Assembly (NCBI GenBank): GCA_037200975.1
Contig: JBBCGI010000001.1
Location: forward strand, 1,488,001-1,552,000
DNA: 64,000 nt
DNA from: Pseudomonadota bacterium
Lineage (GTDB): Bacteria > Pseudomonadota > Gammaproteobacteria > Steroidobacterales > Steroidobacteraceae
Direction of reading: 5' to 3'
Positions 1 to 9,542 of this stretch are shown piece after piece; the first letter of the stretch is position 1, and each line of letters begins with the position of its first letter. Made by a program: the position numbers and the translations under genes. The notes under the pieces are model-generated. The model saw nothing but the letters and a program-made list of their open reading frames with translations. It had not been told where the DNA came from and made no database searches.

Positions 1-133
1 GTGTGGCATGGAGATTCTGCGCGGGCACCGCCTGCGCCTGCAGCTGCGCGACGAGCGGCGCAACTTCGGCGACCAGAGACGTACCCGCTTGCGCACACGG
101 CACCAGCGCAAAGAAGAGCCGCAACGAGCTCAC
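1..133 (-). CDS. thpR: RNA 2',3'-cyclic phosphodiesterase ThpR (2'-5' RNA ligase family), N-terminal fragment
   Basis: Reading the complement from a GTG at 133 gives an open frame of 44 codons to the window edge, starting VSSLRLFFALVP and reaching NLHAT. The RLFFAL opening and the H-x-T element about 40 residues later are the hallmarks of the LigT/ThpR 2H phosphoesterase family, whose two HxTx motifs form the active site; only the first is inside the window. The GTG overlaps the TGA stop of pncC (GTGA), so the two are probably translationally coupled. The gene is truncated only by the window end. The call rests on a short stretch, so it is good but not certain. Confidence 0.72.
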   Translation of the reverse strand, partial: MSSLRLFFALVPCAQAGTSLVAEVAPLVAQLQAQAVPAQNLHAT

Positions 134-642
134 GGCGGCGGCGGCAACGCCTTCAACAGATTGAGCGCGTATTCGACCGCTTGCCGCCGCACCGCATCGC
201 GATCGCCGTTGAATTGAATGAGATGCCCTTCGCACTGGACGCGATCGGGAAACTTGAGCGCCAGCGCAAACCACACCGTGCCCACGGGTTTGCCCAGAAC
301 CGCGCCGCCCGGGCCCGCGATGCCGCTGACCGCGATCGCAACGTTCCCGGCCGTACGCTCCAACGCGCCCTCGGCCATCGCGCGTACCACCGCATCGCTC
401 ACGGCGCCTTCGGTTTCGATCAGCTTTTCGGGCACGCCCAGGTCGCGCGTCTTGGCCGCGTTCGAGTAACACACGAAGCCGCAGTCGAACCACTCCGAAC
501 TGCCGGCGATATCGGTGACGAGTTTGGCGATCCAGCCGCCGGTGCAGGATTCCGCGGCGACCAGCCGGCGTTGCGACCCGTGCAGCCGCAACCCCACTTC
601 CCGCACGAGCGCCGACAGCGTCTGATCGGAAGGGATTTTCAT
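130..642 (-). CDS. pncC: Nicotinamide-nucleotide amidohydrolase PncC (CinA C-terminal domain)
   Basis: A 170-residue stand-alone CinA-C domain protein. Members of this family deamidate NMN to nicotinate mononucleotide in pyridine nucleotide recycling in the cytoplasm. Visible family signatures are AESCTGG near residue 30, the GFVCYSNAAK segment near 55, EGAVSD near 75 and AVSGIAGPGG near 105, then GTVWFAL. The length equals the E. coli YgaD/PncC type without the N-terminal MoaB-like domain. It overlaps the downstream thpR start by 4 bp and is divergent from mutS, separated by 62 bp. The ATG at 642 is the only sensible start. Confidence 0.93.
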   Translation of the reverse strand: MKIPSDQTLSALVREVGLRLHGSQRRLVAAESCTGGWIAKLVTDIAGSSEWFDCGFVCYSNAAKTRDLGVPEKLIETEGAVSDAVVRAMAEGALERTAGNVAIAVSGIAGPGGAVLGKPVGTVWFALALKFPDRVQCEGHLIQFNGDRDAVRRQAVEYALNLLKALPPPP

Positions 643-704
643 GGGCGTGATTCTCGCATGCGGGCGCTTCGCGTACGCTAGCCGCCCGCTCTTCCGGGTC
701 CGCG

Positions 705-3338
705 ATGAACCAGAACGCCGCCAGCCAGCACACGCCGATGATGCAGCAATACCTGCGCATCAAGGCCGAACACCCGAACACGCTCCTCTTCTATCGCATG
801 GGCGATTTCTACGAGCTGTTCTACGACGACGCGCGGCGCGCGGCGAAACTCATCGACATCACGCTGACCTCGCGCGGGCAATCCGCGGGCGAGCCGATTC
901 CGATGGCGGGCGTGCCGTATCACAGCGTCGAGACTTATCTGGCTCGCCTCGTACGCAAGGGCGAATCCGTCGCGTTGTGCGAGCAGATCGGTGATCCCGC
1001 GAAATCGAAGGGACCGGTCGAACGGCAGGTGGTGCGCGTGGTCACGCCGGGCACCGTCACCGATGACGCGCTGCTGGAACAACGCCGTGAAACACTGCTG
1101 GCCGCCGTGGTGCGGCGCGCGGACAAGGAAGGCGTGCGTTTCGGCCTCGCCTGGCTGGACCTCGCTGCCGGCCGCTTCAACGTGCTCGAGTGCGACGGCG
1201 ACAACGCGCTCGAAGCCGAGCTCGAACGCCTCAAGCCCGCCGAGTTGTTAGGCCCCGAGGACCAGGCGGGAGAACTGGGCGAGATCACCCAGGGCGAATT
1301 GCGCTCGCGGCCGCCGTGGCACTTCGAACTCTCCAGCGCCTCGCGGCTGCTGACTGATCAGCTCGGCACGCTCGATCTGCGTGGCTTCGGCGCCGACGAT
1401 CTGCCGCTCGCGATCGCGGCCGCCGGCGGTCTGCTGCAGTACGTGCGCGAAACGCAGAAGACTGCGCTGCCGCACATCAACACATTGGTAGTCGAGGAGC
1501 GCGGCGACGCGTTGCATCTCGACGCGGCGACGCGCCGCAATCTGGAAATCGACGTGTCGCTGTCGGGGCAGGATTCCGCGACGTTGTTTGCGCTGCTCGA
1601 TGCGACGGTGACACCGATGGGCTCGCGCGCCCTGCGCCGCTGGCTCAATCGCCCGCTGACCAATCAACAGGAACTGCGACGCCGCTACCAGGCGATCGCG
1701 CTGCTGGTCGACGCGCGGCGCTTCGAAGGATTGCGCGAACCGCTGCGCGCCATCGGCGACGTCGAGCGCATTCTCGCCCGCGTCGCGTTGCGCAGCGCGC
1801 GGCCGCGCGACCTCACGTCCCTGCGCGGCTCCATCGGCGCGCTGCCCGGCCTGCGCGCCGCATTGAAACGCATCGAGGCGCCGCTCATCGTCGAGCTGAC
1901 CGACACCATCGGCGAACACGCCGACGTGTTCGATCTCCTGCAGCAGGCGATCGCGGAAGAACCGTCTGTGGTGCTGCGCGAAGGCGATGTGATCGCCCCC
2001 GGCTACGACGCCGAGCTCGATGAGCTGCGGCAGATATCCACTCACACGGATGAATTCCTGCTCGAGCTCGAGCGGCGCGAACGCGAACGTTCCGGCATTC
2101 CGTCGCTCAAGCTGTCGTACAACCGCGTGTCCGGCTTCTTCATCGAAGTGAATCGACAACACGCCGAACGCGTGCCGAAGGATTACATCCGTCGCCAGAC
2201 GGTGAAATCCGCCGAGCGCTTCATCACCGCCGAGCTCAAGGGCTTCGAAGACAAGGTGCTCGGCGCGCGCGACAAGGCGCTGGCGCGTGAGCGCGAGATC
2301 TACGACATCGTTTTGACGCAGCTCATCGATCGGCTGGGTGCGCTGCAGGCTACGGCCGGCGCGCTGTCCTCCATCGATGTGTTGACCGCGCTGGCGGAGC
2401 GCGCCGCCGAACTCGGCTGGACGGAGCCCACGCTGGTCGCGGAGACGCGGCTCGAAATCCGCGGCGGCCGCCATCCCGTGGTCGAGCATTTCATCGAGGG
2501 CGCGTTCGTGCCCAACGACCTGGTGCTCGACGCCTCGCGGCGCATGTTGGTGGTCACGGGACCTAACATGGGCGGCAAGTCCACCTACATGCGCCAGGGC
2601 GCGTTGATCGCGCTGCTCGCGCACGTCGGCAGCTTCGTGCCGGCGGAGAAATTCATCTGTGGCCCGCTCGATCGCATCTTCACGCGCATCGGCGCGGGGG
2701 ACGATCTCGCCGGCGGCCGTTCCACGTTCATGGTGGAAATGACCGAAGCGGCCAACATCCTCAACAACGCGACGGACAAGAGTCTCATCCTCATGGACGA
2801 GATCGGCCGCGGCACCAGCACGTTCGATGGTCTGTCGCTCGCGTGGGCGGTGGCGCGCCACATCGCCCGCGTGAACCGTTCGTTCACCTTGTTTGCGACT
2901 CACTACTTCGAACTGACCAGCCTCGCGAACGAAGTCGACGGCTGCGCGAACGTGCATCTGGACGCCACCGAACATCGCGACGGAATCGTGTTTCTGCACG
3001 CGGTGAAGGAAGGGCCGGCGAGCCGCAGCTACGGACTTGCGGTGGCGCAGCTCGCGGGCGTGCCGCGCGAAGTCATCGCCGCCGCGCGCGAATATCTCGC
3101 GGCGCTGGAAAAAGGCGGCGGTGCGCAGACCGACGCCGCGCACAACCCACGTTCGCGTGGCCGCGCCGCATCGACGCACACGCCGCAGGCGCAGTTGCCG
3201 CTGGAGCCACCGGCGGCTGCGCCGCCCGACCCGCGCTTGTTGGAGCTCGAGGCGGCGTTGCGCGCGGTCAGCGCGGACGACCTGACGCCGCGCGCGGCGC
3301 TGGATCTCGTTTACAAGTTGCGGGCGCTGCTCGGCTGA
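705..3338 (+). CDS. mutS: DNA mismatch repair ATPase MutS
   Basis: An 877-residue MutS of normal length. The N-terminal mismatch-recognition domain carries the GDFYELF segment, in which Phe35 and Glu37 form the F-x-E wedge that stacks on the mispaired base. The C-terminal ATPase shows the Walker [10 protein letters not shown] around residue 620, a Walker [13 protein letters not shown] and the switch ATHYFELT. The extreme C-terminus ([17 protein letters not shown]) matches the MutS tetramerisation helix region. It binds mismatches and recruits MutL in post-replicative repair. It is divergent from pncC and convergent with the alpha/beta hydrolase 28 bp downstream, with no clear terminator hairpin between them. 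Confidence 0.98.
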   Translation: MNQNAASQHTPMMQQYLRIKAEHPNTLLFYRMGDFYELFYDDARRAAKLIDITLTSRGQSAGEPIPMAGVPYHSVETYLARLVRKGESVALCEQIGDPAKSKGPVERQVVRVVTPGTVTDDALLEQRRETLLAAVVRRADKEGVRFGLAWLDLAAGRFNVLECDGDNALEAELERLKPAELLGPEDQAGELGEITQGELRSRPPWHFELSSASRLLTDQLGTLDLRGFGADDLPLAIAAAGGLLQYVRETQKTALPHINTLVVEERGDALHLDAATRRNLEIDVSLSGQDSATLFALLDATVTPMGSRALRRWLNRPLTNQQELRRRYQAIALLVDARRFEGLREPLRAIGDVERILARVALRSARPRDLTSLRGSIGALPGLRAALKRIEAPLIVELTDTIGEHADVFDLLQQAIAEEPSVVLREGDVIAPGYDAELDELRQISTHTDEFLLELERRERERSGIPSLKLSYNRVSGFFIEVNRQHAERVPKDYIRRQTVKSAERFITAELKGFEDKVLGARDKALAREREIYDIVLTQLIDRLGALQATAGALSSIDVLTALAERAAELGWTEPTLVAETRLEIRGGRHPVVEHFIEGAFVPNDLVLDASRRMLVVTGPNMGGKSTYMRQGALIALLAHVGSFVPAEKFICGPLDRIFTRIGAGDDLAGGRSTFMVEMTEAANILNNATDKSLILMDEIGRGTSTFDGLSLAWAVARHIARVNRSFTLFATHYFELTSLANEVDGCANVHLDATEHRDGIVFLHAVKEGPASRSYGLAVAQLAGVPREVIAAAREYLAALEKGGGAQTDAAHNPRSRGRAASTHTPQAQLPLEPPAAAPPDPRLLELEAALRAVSADDLTPRAALDLVYKLRALLG

Positions 3339-3366
3339 CAGATGCCGGGCTGGAAGGCCTGCGCCG

Positions 3367-4002
3367 CTACGAAACGAAGCGGCCATGGGCGAGGAATTCG
3401 CCCACTTGCTCCGCCACGCCGCGCGAAGCCAGCATTCCCATGTGGCTCACCGGCAAGGTGACATGCGCGGTGTGGCCCGGTAGTTTGGTCTCGCTGACGC
3501 CAATGGTGCCGTCGCAATCCTCGTCGAAACGCGCGAAGAAGCGGCCGAGACCGAGCGGCCGCGAGCCCGCGATCAAACCGAGCTCGCGTTCGTTGCGCCA
3601 TTCGCGCGCGCCGCTGGGCGTAACGAGTTCGTTGATGACCATGCGGCCGATGAGCCGCGACAATACCGGCAGCTTGCCCACGCGCTCGGCGGTCTTGCTC
3701 TTGACGGCTGGTGAACCGAGGAACACCACGCGGCCCGGCGGCAGATCCCTCGCGATCTCGAAATAGCGATGCAGCACGATGCCGCCCAGGCTATGGCCGA
3801 CGAAATGCAGGCGGTCGGCCTCGATGCTGCTGACGAAACGCGTGAGTCGCTCGAGCACCGGCTCCATCGAACTACCCACGGTCGGGTAGCTGAAGCTGTG
3901 GCAGGCGAAGCCGTGTTGCGCGGCCAATCGCCGCCGCAAAAGCGCCGACTCGGCACCGGTGAGCCACAATCCGTGAACGAAGACTGCGGCTTCGCGCGCC
4001 AT
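3367..4002 (-). CDS. Alpha/beta hydrolase (lipase/esterase-like), substrate unknown
   Basis: The open frame extends far upstream, but the upstream part is the antisense of aspS. I place the start at the ATG at 4002, which overlaps the aspS TGA (ATGA) and gives a 211-residue protein beginning [14 protein letters not shown]. It has a clear alpha/beta-hydrolase layout: the HGLWLTG oxyanion strand near residue 10, nucleophile elbow GHSLGG near 75, and a late His in the VSHMGML segment near 190. No signal peptide is visible, so it is probably cytoplasmic. It is translationally coupled to aspS and convergent with mutS. The fold is clear; the substrate cannot be told from sequence alone. Confidence 0.85.
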   Translation of the reverse strand: MAREAAVFVHGLWLTGAESALLRRRLAAQHGFACHSFSYPTVGSSMEPVLERLTRFVSSIEADRLHFVGHSLGGIVLHRYFEIARDLPPGRVVFLGSPAVKSKTAERVGKLPVLSRLIGRMVINELVTPSGAREWRNERELGLIAGSRPLGLGRFFARFDEDCDGTIGVSETKLPGHTAHVTLPVSHMGMLASRGVAEQVGEFLAHGRFVS

Positions 4003-5777
4003 CAGCTCGCGGGCGGGGGCGTCCGCACTCGAATGTGCACTTCGCGCAGCTGCTTCTCGCTGATCTCGGTGGGCGCGTCGGTGAGCGGATCCGCCGCCGT
4101 CTGCGTCTTCGGGAACGCGATGACGTCGCGGATGCTCTCCGTGCCGGTCATGTGCATGACCAGCCGGTCGAGACCGAACGCGATGCCGCCGTGCGGCGGC
4201 GCGCCGAACTTGAGCGCATCCAGCAGGAAGCCGAACTTGAGCTGGGCTTCCTCGGGTCCGATGCCCAACAGGTCGAACACCGCCGACTGCATGTCCTGGC
4301 GGAAGATACGCACCGAGCCGCCGGCGATTTCGCTGCCGTTCAGCACGAGGTCGTAGGCCTTGGCCAACGCACCGTCTGGCTTCGCCTTGAGGGCAGCAAC
4401 GTCGTCGTTGACCGGCGAGGTGAACGGGTGATGCATGGCGACCCAGCGCTTCTCGTCCGGATCCCAGTCGAACATGGGGAAGTCCACGACCCACAGGGGC
4501 CGCCAGCCTTCCTGGGTCAGCTTCTGATCGACGCCCACTTTCAGGCGCAACGCTCCGATGGCATCGCTAACTACCTTGGCGCTGTCGGCGCCGAAGAAAA
4601 TCAGGTCACCGTCTTTGGAGCCCGTGCGTTCGAGAATCCCCTTCACGGAGTCATCGGACAGGAATTTCACGATGGGCGATTGCAGTCCTTCCTTGCCTTT
4701 CGCCGTCTCGTTCACCTTGATGTAGGCGAGGCCCTTCGCGCCGTAACGTGCGACGAAGGTGGTGTAGTCGTCGATCTGCGAACGCGGCATCGCGCCGCCG
4801 CCCGGCACGCGCAATGCCGCGACGCGGCCCTTTGGATCCTTGGCGGGGCCGGCGAACACCTTGAAATCGCAGGTTGCGACGAGGTCGGCAACGTCGACGA
4901 GCTCGAGCGGGTTGCGCAGGTCGGGCTTGTCCGAACCGAACCGGCGCATGGCTTCCGCGTATGCCATGCGCGGGAACGGATTTGCCAGATCCACGCCGAT
5001 GCCGTCCTTGAAGAAGTGACGCGTCAACTTCTCCATGAGCTCCATGATCTGTTCCTGCGAAAGGAACGAGGTCTCGATGTCGAGCTGCGTGAATTCAGGC
5101 TGGCGATCGGCGCGCAGATCTTCATCGCGGAAACATTTGACGATCTGGTAGTAGCGGTCGAAGCCCGCGACCATGAGCAGCTGCTTGAAGATCTGCGGCG
5201 ACTGCGGCAGCGCGAAGAATTTGCCCGCGTGTGTGCGCGACGGCACGAGGTAGTCGCGCGCGCCTTCCGGAGTGGCCTTCGTGAGCACCGGCGTTTCGAT
5301 GTCGACGAAACCGGCATCGTCCAGGTAGTGGCGCATCGCGCGCGTGATCTTGTGGCGCAGGCGCAGGCGCTTGCTCATCTCCTCGCGGCGCAGATCGATG
5401 TAGCGGTACTTGAGGCGCACCTCTTCGCTGACGTGTTCGTCGAGCTGGAACGGCAGCGGCTCGGACCGGTTGAGCGTCACCAGTTCGCGCGCTAACAACT
5501 CGACCTTGCCCGAGGCCAGGTTGGCGTTGGCGGTGCCGGCCGGGCGGTCCCGCACCAGTCCACGCACCTTGATCACGAACTCGTTGCGCAGCTTCTCGGC
5601 CTCGCCAAACTGGGCCTTGTCGTCCGGGTCGATCACCACCTGCAGCAGGCCTTCACGGTCGCGGATGTCCACGAAAATGACGCCGCCATGATCGCGTCGG
5701 CGATGAACCCAGCCGGCGACCGTAACCTCTTGACCAACCAGCTTTTCATTGACCTGGCCGCAGTAGTGAGAACGCAT
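4002..5777 (-). CDS. aspS: Aspartate--tRNA ligase (bacterial type)
   Basis: Class II aminoacyl-tRNA synthetase charging tRNA-Asp (some members also tRNA-Asn). Two in-frame ATGs exist; I prefer the one at 5777 giving MRSHYCGQ, the usual N-terminus, preceded by an AAGG five bases upstream. The product is 591 residues. It has the N-terminal OB-fold ([11 protein letters not shown]), motif 2 with [15 protein letters not shown], a GAD insertion domain in the middle, and motif 3 [11 protein letters not shown] near the C-terminus. This is the length of full bacterial AspRS, not the short archaeal form. It is coupled to the downstream hydrolase by a 4 bp overlap and divergent from dsbA across about 205 bp. 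Confidence 0.97.
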   Translation of the reverse strand: MRSHYCGQVNEKLVGQEVTVAGWVHRRRDHGGVIFVDIRDREGLLQVVIDPDDKAQFGEAEKLRNEFVIKVRGLVRDRPAGTANANLASGKVELLARELVTLNRSEPLPFQLDEHVSEEVRLKYRYIDLRREEMSKRLRLRHKITRAMRHYLDDAGFVDIETPVLTKATPEGARDYLVPSRTHAGKFFALPQSPQIFKQLLMVAGFDRYYQIVKCFRDEDLRADRQPEFTQLDIETSFLSQEQIMELMEKLTRHFFKDGIGVDLANPFPRMAYAEAMRRFGSDKPDLRNPLELVDVADLVATCDFKVFAGPAKDPKGRVAALRVPGGGAMPRSQIDDYTTFVARYGAKGLAYIKVNETAKGKEGLQSPIVKFLSDDSVKGILERTGSKDGDLIFFGADSAKVVSDAIGALRLKVGVDQKLTQEGWRPLWVVDFPMFDWDPDEKRWVAMHHPFTSPVNDDVAALKAKPDGALAKAYDLVLNGSEIAGGSVRIFRQDMQSAVFDLLGIGPEEAQLKFGFLLDALKFGAPPHGGIAFGLDRLVMHMTGTESIRDVIAFPKTQTAADPLTDAPTEISEKQLREVHIRVRTPPPAS

Positions 5778-5984
5778 GGAAACCTTGGAATTTGGCAATG
5801 GGGAAAGGGCGGCGATGTTACCGGGTTGGCGGCGCCTTCGGAAACAATGCCGTTCAGCTACGGTGCACCCGCCCGGCGATAGGCTGCCGACGGTGGTTTA
5901 ACTGCCGCGCGGCTCGTGGAATCATCCGTCGCGGCGGCGGTCGTATGGGCTGGCCCGCCCCATTCAAAAAGAACTGAGGTACAC

Positions 5985-6686
5985 ATGAAGCGTCCGTTGA
6001 TCGCTCTCTTGACGGCCACCGCCCTGCTGGCGGCCGGCTCCGCGGCACAGGCCGCCACGTTTGTGGCAGGCAAACACTACAGCGTGCTGCCGCAGGCCCA
6101 GCGCACCACGGTCGGCCCGGGCAAAGTGGAAGTGATGGAAGTCTTTTCGTACGGCTGTCCGGCCTGCAATCACTTCCGGCCCACCATGAAAAAGCTCAAG
6201 GCCGCGCTGCCCGCCAATGCGCAGCTGACGTATCTGCCGGCATCGTGGAATACCGCCGAGAACTGGCCTTTGTTCCAGCGCGCCTACCTCACGGCGCAGT
6301 CGCTGGGCGTCGCCGAAAAAGCGCACGACGCCATGTTCGAGGCGATCTGGACCACCGACGAGCTCGGCATCATCGACAAGAATTCGCAGCGGATCAAAAG
6401 CCGGCTGCCGTCGATCGACGACGCGGCGAAATTCTATCAACGCGTGACGGGCGTGAAAGCCGCGGACTTCGTGAATGCGTCGAAGTCCTTCAGCGTCGAT
6501 CTAAAGATGCGTCAGGCCGATACGCAAATCATGGCGATGCAGGTTTCCGGCACACCCACGCTGGTGGTGGCCGGCAAGTACCGCGTGAACAACGATGCGT
6601 TCAAGAACGATGACGAAATCATCGCCGCGGTGAAGTACCTCGTCGCGAAGGAAACGCCGCCCGCCGCGCCGGCCAAGAAGACATGA
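5985..6686 (+). CDS. dsbA: Periplasmic thiol:disulfide oxidoreductase DsbA
   Basis: I place the start at the ATG at 5985, preceded by GAGG eight bases upstream and followed by a typical signal peptide (MKRPLIALLTATALLAAG, cleavage near AQA-AT). The mature protein has the thioredoxin-fold active site in VFSYGCPACNHF and the cis-proline loop SGTPTLVV. The 233-residue length fits DsbA. It introduces disulfides into exported proteins and is recycled by DsbB, which is not in this window. It is monocistronic: aspS is divergent upstream and a 34-bp inverted repeat follows the stop. Pilin PilA in this window has a C-terminal cysteine pair and is a plausible client (inference). Confidence 0.95.
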   Translation: MKRPLIALLTATALLAAGSAAQAATFVAGKHYSVLPQAQRTTVGPGKVEVMEVFSYGCPACNHFRPTMKKLKAALPANAQLTYLPASWNTAENWPLFQRAYLTAQSLGVAEKAHDAMFEAIWTTDELGIIDKNSQRIKSRLPSIDDAAKFYQRVTGVKAADFVNASKSFSVDLKMRQADTQIMAMQVSGTPTLVVAGKYRVNNDAFKNDDEIIAAVKYLVAKETPPAAPAKKT

Positions 6687-6701
6687 ATCCGAAAAGCGCA
6701 G

Positions 6702-6781
6702 CTGAGCGGTGCCGGGCAGGGGGTTTCGGGGTTCGCGACTACCTCGCCGAACCCCGAAACCCCCTGCCCGGCACCGCTCAG
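6702..6781. repeat. 34-bp perfect inverted repeat between convergent dsbA and the GS-like gene; possible bidirectional terminator or REP-like element
   Basis: Arms 6702-6735 and 6748-6781 are exact reverse complements over 34 bp with a 12-nt loop. The right arm runs through the stop codon of the glutamine-synthetase-like gene (stop 6778-6780). The stem is far longer than an ordinary intrinsic terminator and has no T-tract on either side, so a repetitive palindromic element acting as a transcription barrier is as likely as a terminator. Confidence 0.85.
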
Positions 6782-8148
6782 TTGCGCAGATACCAGGCGT
6801 AGTCGAGTTCGCTGACTTCGGCGGAGAAGCGCGCGCATTCCTGGTTCTTGATGGCGAGGAAGATCTTCATGAATTCCTCGCCCAGCGTCTCGCGCAGGAA
6901 CGTGGAGGCTGCGGCGCCATCGAGCGCTTCGCGCCAGGTCGACGGCAACACCCTGGCGGCCGACTGCGCATATCCATTACCTTCGACCGGAGCTCCGGGA
7001 TCGGCGCGATCGCGCAAGCCCCGCCCCGCCCCGCCCAATACGCTGGCCACGGCCAGATACAGATTCGCGTCGGCGCCTGCGATGCGGTGTTCGACGTGCC
7101 GCGAGATCGGCGGGCCGGCGGGTATGCGCAACGACACCGAGCGATTGTTGATGCCCCAGATCGGCGCGATCGGCGCGTAACTCTCGCTGACGAACCGCCG
7201 GTAGGAATTGGCGTTGGGCGCGAATATCGCCATCGATTCGGCCATCGCCGCTTTCATTCCGCCGATGGCATGGCGCAGCGCCGGAGTCCCGGCCGGATCC
7301 TCGCTGGCAAACATGTTGTTGCCGCCCGCGTCGTTCATGCTGACGTGCACGTGCAGGCCGCTGCCCGCGCGACCCGTGAATGGCTTCGCCATGAAACAGG
7401 CGATGAGCCCGTGTTTGCGCGCCGCACCGCGCAGGATGCGCTTGAACATCACCGCCTCGTCGACGGCGCGCAGTGCATCCGCGCGATGATGCAGCGTGAT
7501 CTCGAACTGCCCGGGTGAATATTCCGACATCAACGTTTCGGCCGGCAAGCCCTGCGTCGCCGCCGCGGCATAGACATCGTCGAACACCGGCGCGAGGTCG
7601 TCGAGCCGCGTCAGGCTATAGGCGTCTATCTTCTGGCGCTCGCTCGCGCGGCCACCGCCGGCCGGCACCAGCTTGCCGCCCGCCTCTTCCTTCAGTAGAT
7701 AGAACTCGAGCTCGCAGGCAACGACGGGGGTGAGCGCCTGACGGGCGAACGACTCGACGACACGCGCCAGCACGTGGCGCGGATCCGCGGCGGCGGGTTG
7801 GCCGCGCCCGTCGAACATGGTGAGCAGCAACTGCCCGGTGGGCGCTGCAATCCACGGCGCGCGCACCAGCGTGCCCGCGACCGGCCGCGCGGTCATGTCG
7901 GCATCACCCGTGTCCCATACGAGGCCCGTGTCGTCGACGTCGACGCCGGTGATGTCGAGCCCGAGTATCGACCCCGCCACCTGCCGGCCCGTATCGAAGA
8001 TGCGCTCGAGTTCGGAGACTCGCACCGATTTGCCGCGCAGCACGCCGGAGGGATCGGTGATCATGATCTGCACGGCCAACACGTCGGGATGCGCCGCGAC
8101 GAACGCCGCGAGTTCCTGCTGGCTGGCGATGCCGGTCGAACTCGTCAT
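6778..8148 (-). CDS. Glutamine synthetase family protein, gamma-glutamylpolyamine synthetase (PuuA)-like
   Basis: Start set at the ATG at 8148, which overlaps the stop of the upstream aminotransferase (ATGA), giving 456 residues; a longer frame upstream is shadow. It shows GS catalytic-domain features: the ACELEFYLL metal-ligand strand near residue 150, EYSPGQFEI near 215, GSGLHVHVSM near 270, NSYRRF near 320 and NNRSVSLRIP near 340. Its length and divergence from true GlnA fit the GS-like enzymes that glutamylate amines such as putrescine or spermidine. Coupling to a class III aminotransferase supports an amine or amino-acid catabolic role rather than ammonia assimilation. The exact amine cannot be decided here. 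Confidence 0.82.
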   Translation of the reverse strand: MTSSTGIASQQELAAFVAAHPDVLAVQIMITDPSGVLRGKSVRVSELERIFDTGRQVAGSILGLDITGVDVDDTGLVWDTGDADMTARPVAGTLVRAPWIAAPTGQLLLTMFDGRGQPAAADPRHVLARVVESFARQALTPVVACELEFYLLKEEAGGKLVPAGGGRASERQKIDAYSLTRLDDLAPVFDDVYAAAATQGLPAETLMSEYSPGQFEITLHHRADALRAVDEAVMFKRILRGAARKHGLIACFMAKPFTGRAGSGLHVHVSMNDAGGNNMFASEDPAGTPALRHAIGGMKAAMAESMAIFAPNANSYRRFVSESYAPIAPIWGINNRSVSLRIPAGPPISRHVEHRIAGADANLYLAVASVLGGAGRGLRDRADPGAPVEGNGYAQSAARVLPSTWREALDGAAASTFLRETLGEEFMKIFLAIKNQECARFSAEVSELDYAWYLRN

Positions 8149-9530
8149 GACGTACTTCCGACCTCTTTCAGACACGCCGACAGGTGCTTGAGCAGCGTGT
8201 CGGCGTGCGCCGTGGTGGTCACGGGGGAGCACAACATCATGTTGTGGAACGGCGTGAGCAACACTCCACGATTGAGCAGGTACAGATGAATCGCGTGTTC
8301 GAGCTCGGGCCAAGCGGTGCGCTCGGATTCGACGCCGTCGCGCGCCGGCTTGCCGAACCCGAACTCGAGGCGCGCGCCGACGCGCGCCACGTGCCAGGCC
8401 AGCGACTGCGCCGCGAATACGCGGCCCAGGCCTTCCGATAGATAACTCGCACAGGACTGCATGGCGGAGTAGTTAGCAGGCGTCATGAGCTCATCGATGC
8501 AGGCTTCCAGACAGGCCAGCGCCAGCGCGTTCGCGGACAACGTGGTGCCCATGCCCGAATGCCCGCCAGCGCGGTCTTGCTGCACGCGCCGCATGCCGGC
8601 CTCCACCTCGGCGGTGAAGCCGAACACGGCGCAGGGCATGCCGCCGGCGATGGCCTTGCCGCAGACCCAGATGTCGGGCTGCAGATCCTGCGCGTGCGCG
8701 TAGCCACCGCGCGCGGTAGACAGGGTGTGCGTCTCGTCGAGGATCAGCAGCACGTTGTGACGGCGCGTGACCTCGCGCAGCTTGTGCAGAAAGCCTTCTT
8801 CGGGCAGCACCATGCCGATGTTCGTCATGACGGGCTCGGCGATCAACGCGGCGGTGCGGCCGCGCGCCAAAACCTTCTCCAACGCGGCGATGTCGTTGAA
8901 CGGAACGGCATCGGTCGTCGCGCTCACATCGTGATTCATGCCGATGAGCCCGGCGCGGGCGCGCGTGCCGCCCTTGTCTTTCATATCAGGAAGCGCGCGG
9001 ACCAGCGTTTCCTCCACGGTGCCGTGGTAACAACCGTCGAACACGAGAATGCGCGCGCGGCCGGTGATCGCTCTCGCCCAGCGCAGCACCGCGCGGTTTG
9101 CATCGGTGGCGGTCTGCGTCATCTGCCAGAACGGCAGGCCGAACAACGCAGCGAGTTTTTCCCCCACACGCGCGACCCGCTCCGCGGGCAGCATCGAGGT
9201 GATGCCCGCGACACCAGTCTCGGCCAGCGCACGTGCGATCGCAGGGGGCGAGTGGCCGAACATCGAGCCGGTGTCGCCGAAACAGAAATCGACGTAGTGG
9301 TTGCCGTCGACGTCCTCGACATCGACCCCCGAGGCGCGCCGCACGAACAGCGGATGCGGCGTGCTCCAGTCGCGCATCCAGTGCATGGGCACGCCGTTCA
9401 GCCAGTGCGCGGCGCTCGCCTGCGCGAGCCGCGCGGATTCAGTGTGGGTCGCCGTAAAGCTCTCGCGCTCGCGCGCCGCGAGCCGGCTCAGCGCTTCACT
9501 GTCGATGCCGGGGCGCCGCGCGTAGTTCAT
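8145..9530 (-). CDS. Class III PLP-dependent aminotransferase (glutamate-1-semialdehyde aminomutase-like)
   Basis: A 461-residue fold-type I aminotransferase. The PLP-contact aspartate lies in LLILDETHTL near residue 245, and the Schiff-base lysine is in VCGKAIAGGMP near 270. The N-terminal half has the FGDTGSMFGHSPPAI segment and the FDGCYHGTVEETL segment typical of the GSAM/aspartate-aminotransferase-family subgroup. It is not HemL itself, judging by context: it is coupled by 4 bp to a PuuA-like ligase and starts 12 bp after fmdB. I infer a joint role in polyamine or omega-amino-acid degradation; the substrate is unknown. Confidence 0.85.
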   Translation of the reverse strand: MNYARRPGIDSEALSRLAARERESFTATHTESARLAQASAAHWLNGVPMHWMRDWSTPHPLFVRRASGVDVEDVDGNHYVDFCFGDTGSMFGHSPPAIARALAETGVAGITSMLPAERVARVGEKLAALFGLPFWQMTQTATDANRAVLRWARAITGRARILVFDGCYHGTVEETLVRALPDMKDKGGTRARAGLIGMNHDVSATTDAVPFNDIAALEKVLARGRTAALIAEPVMTNIGMVLPEEGFLHKLREVTRRHNVLLILDETHTLSTARGGYAHAQDLQPDIWVCGKAIAGGMPCAVFGFTAEVEAGMRRVQQDRAGGHSGMGTTLSANALALACLEACIDELMTPANYSAMQSCASYLSEGLGRVFAAQSLAWHVARVGARLEFGFGKPARDGVESERTAWPELEHAIHLYLLNRGVLLTPFHNMMLCSPVTTTAHADTLLKHLSACLKEVGSTS

Positions 9531-9542
9531 GGCGGACGGGAT

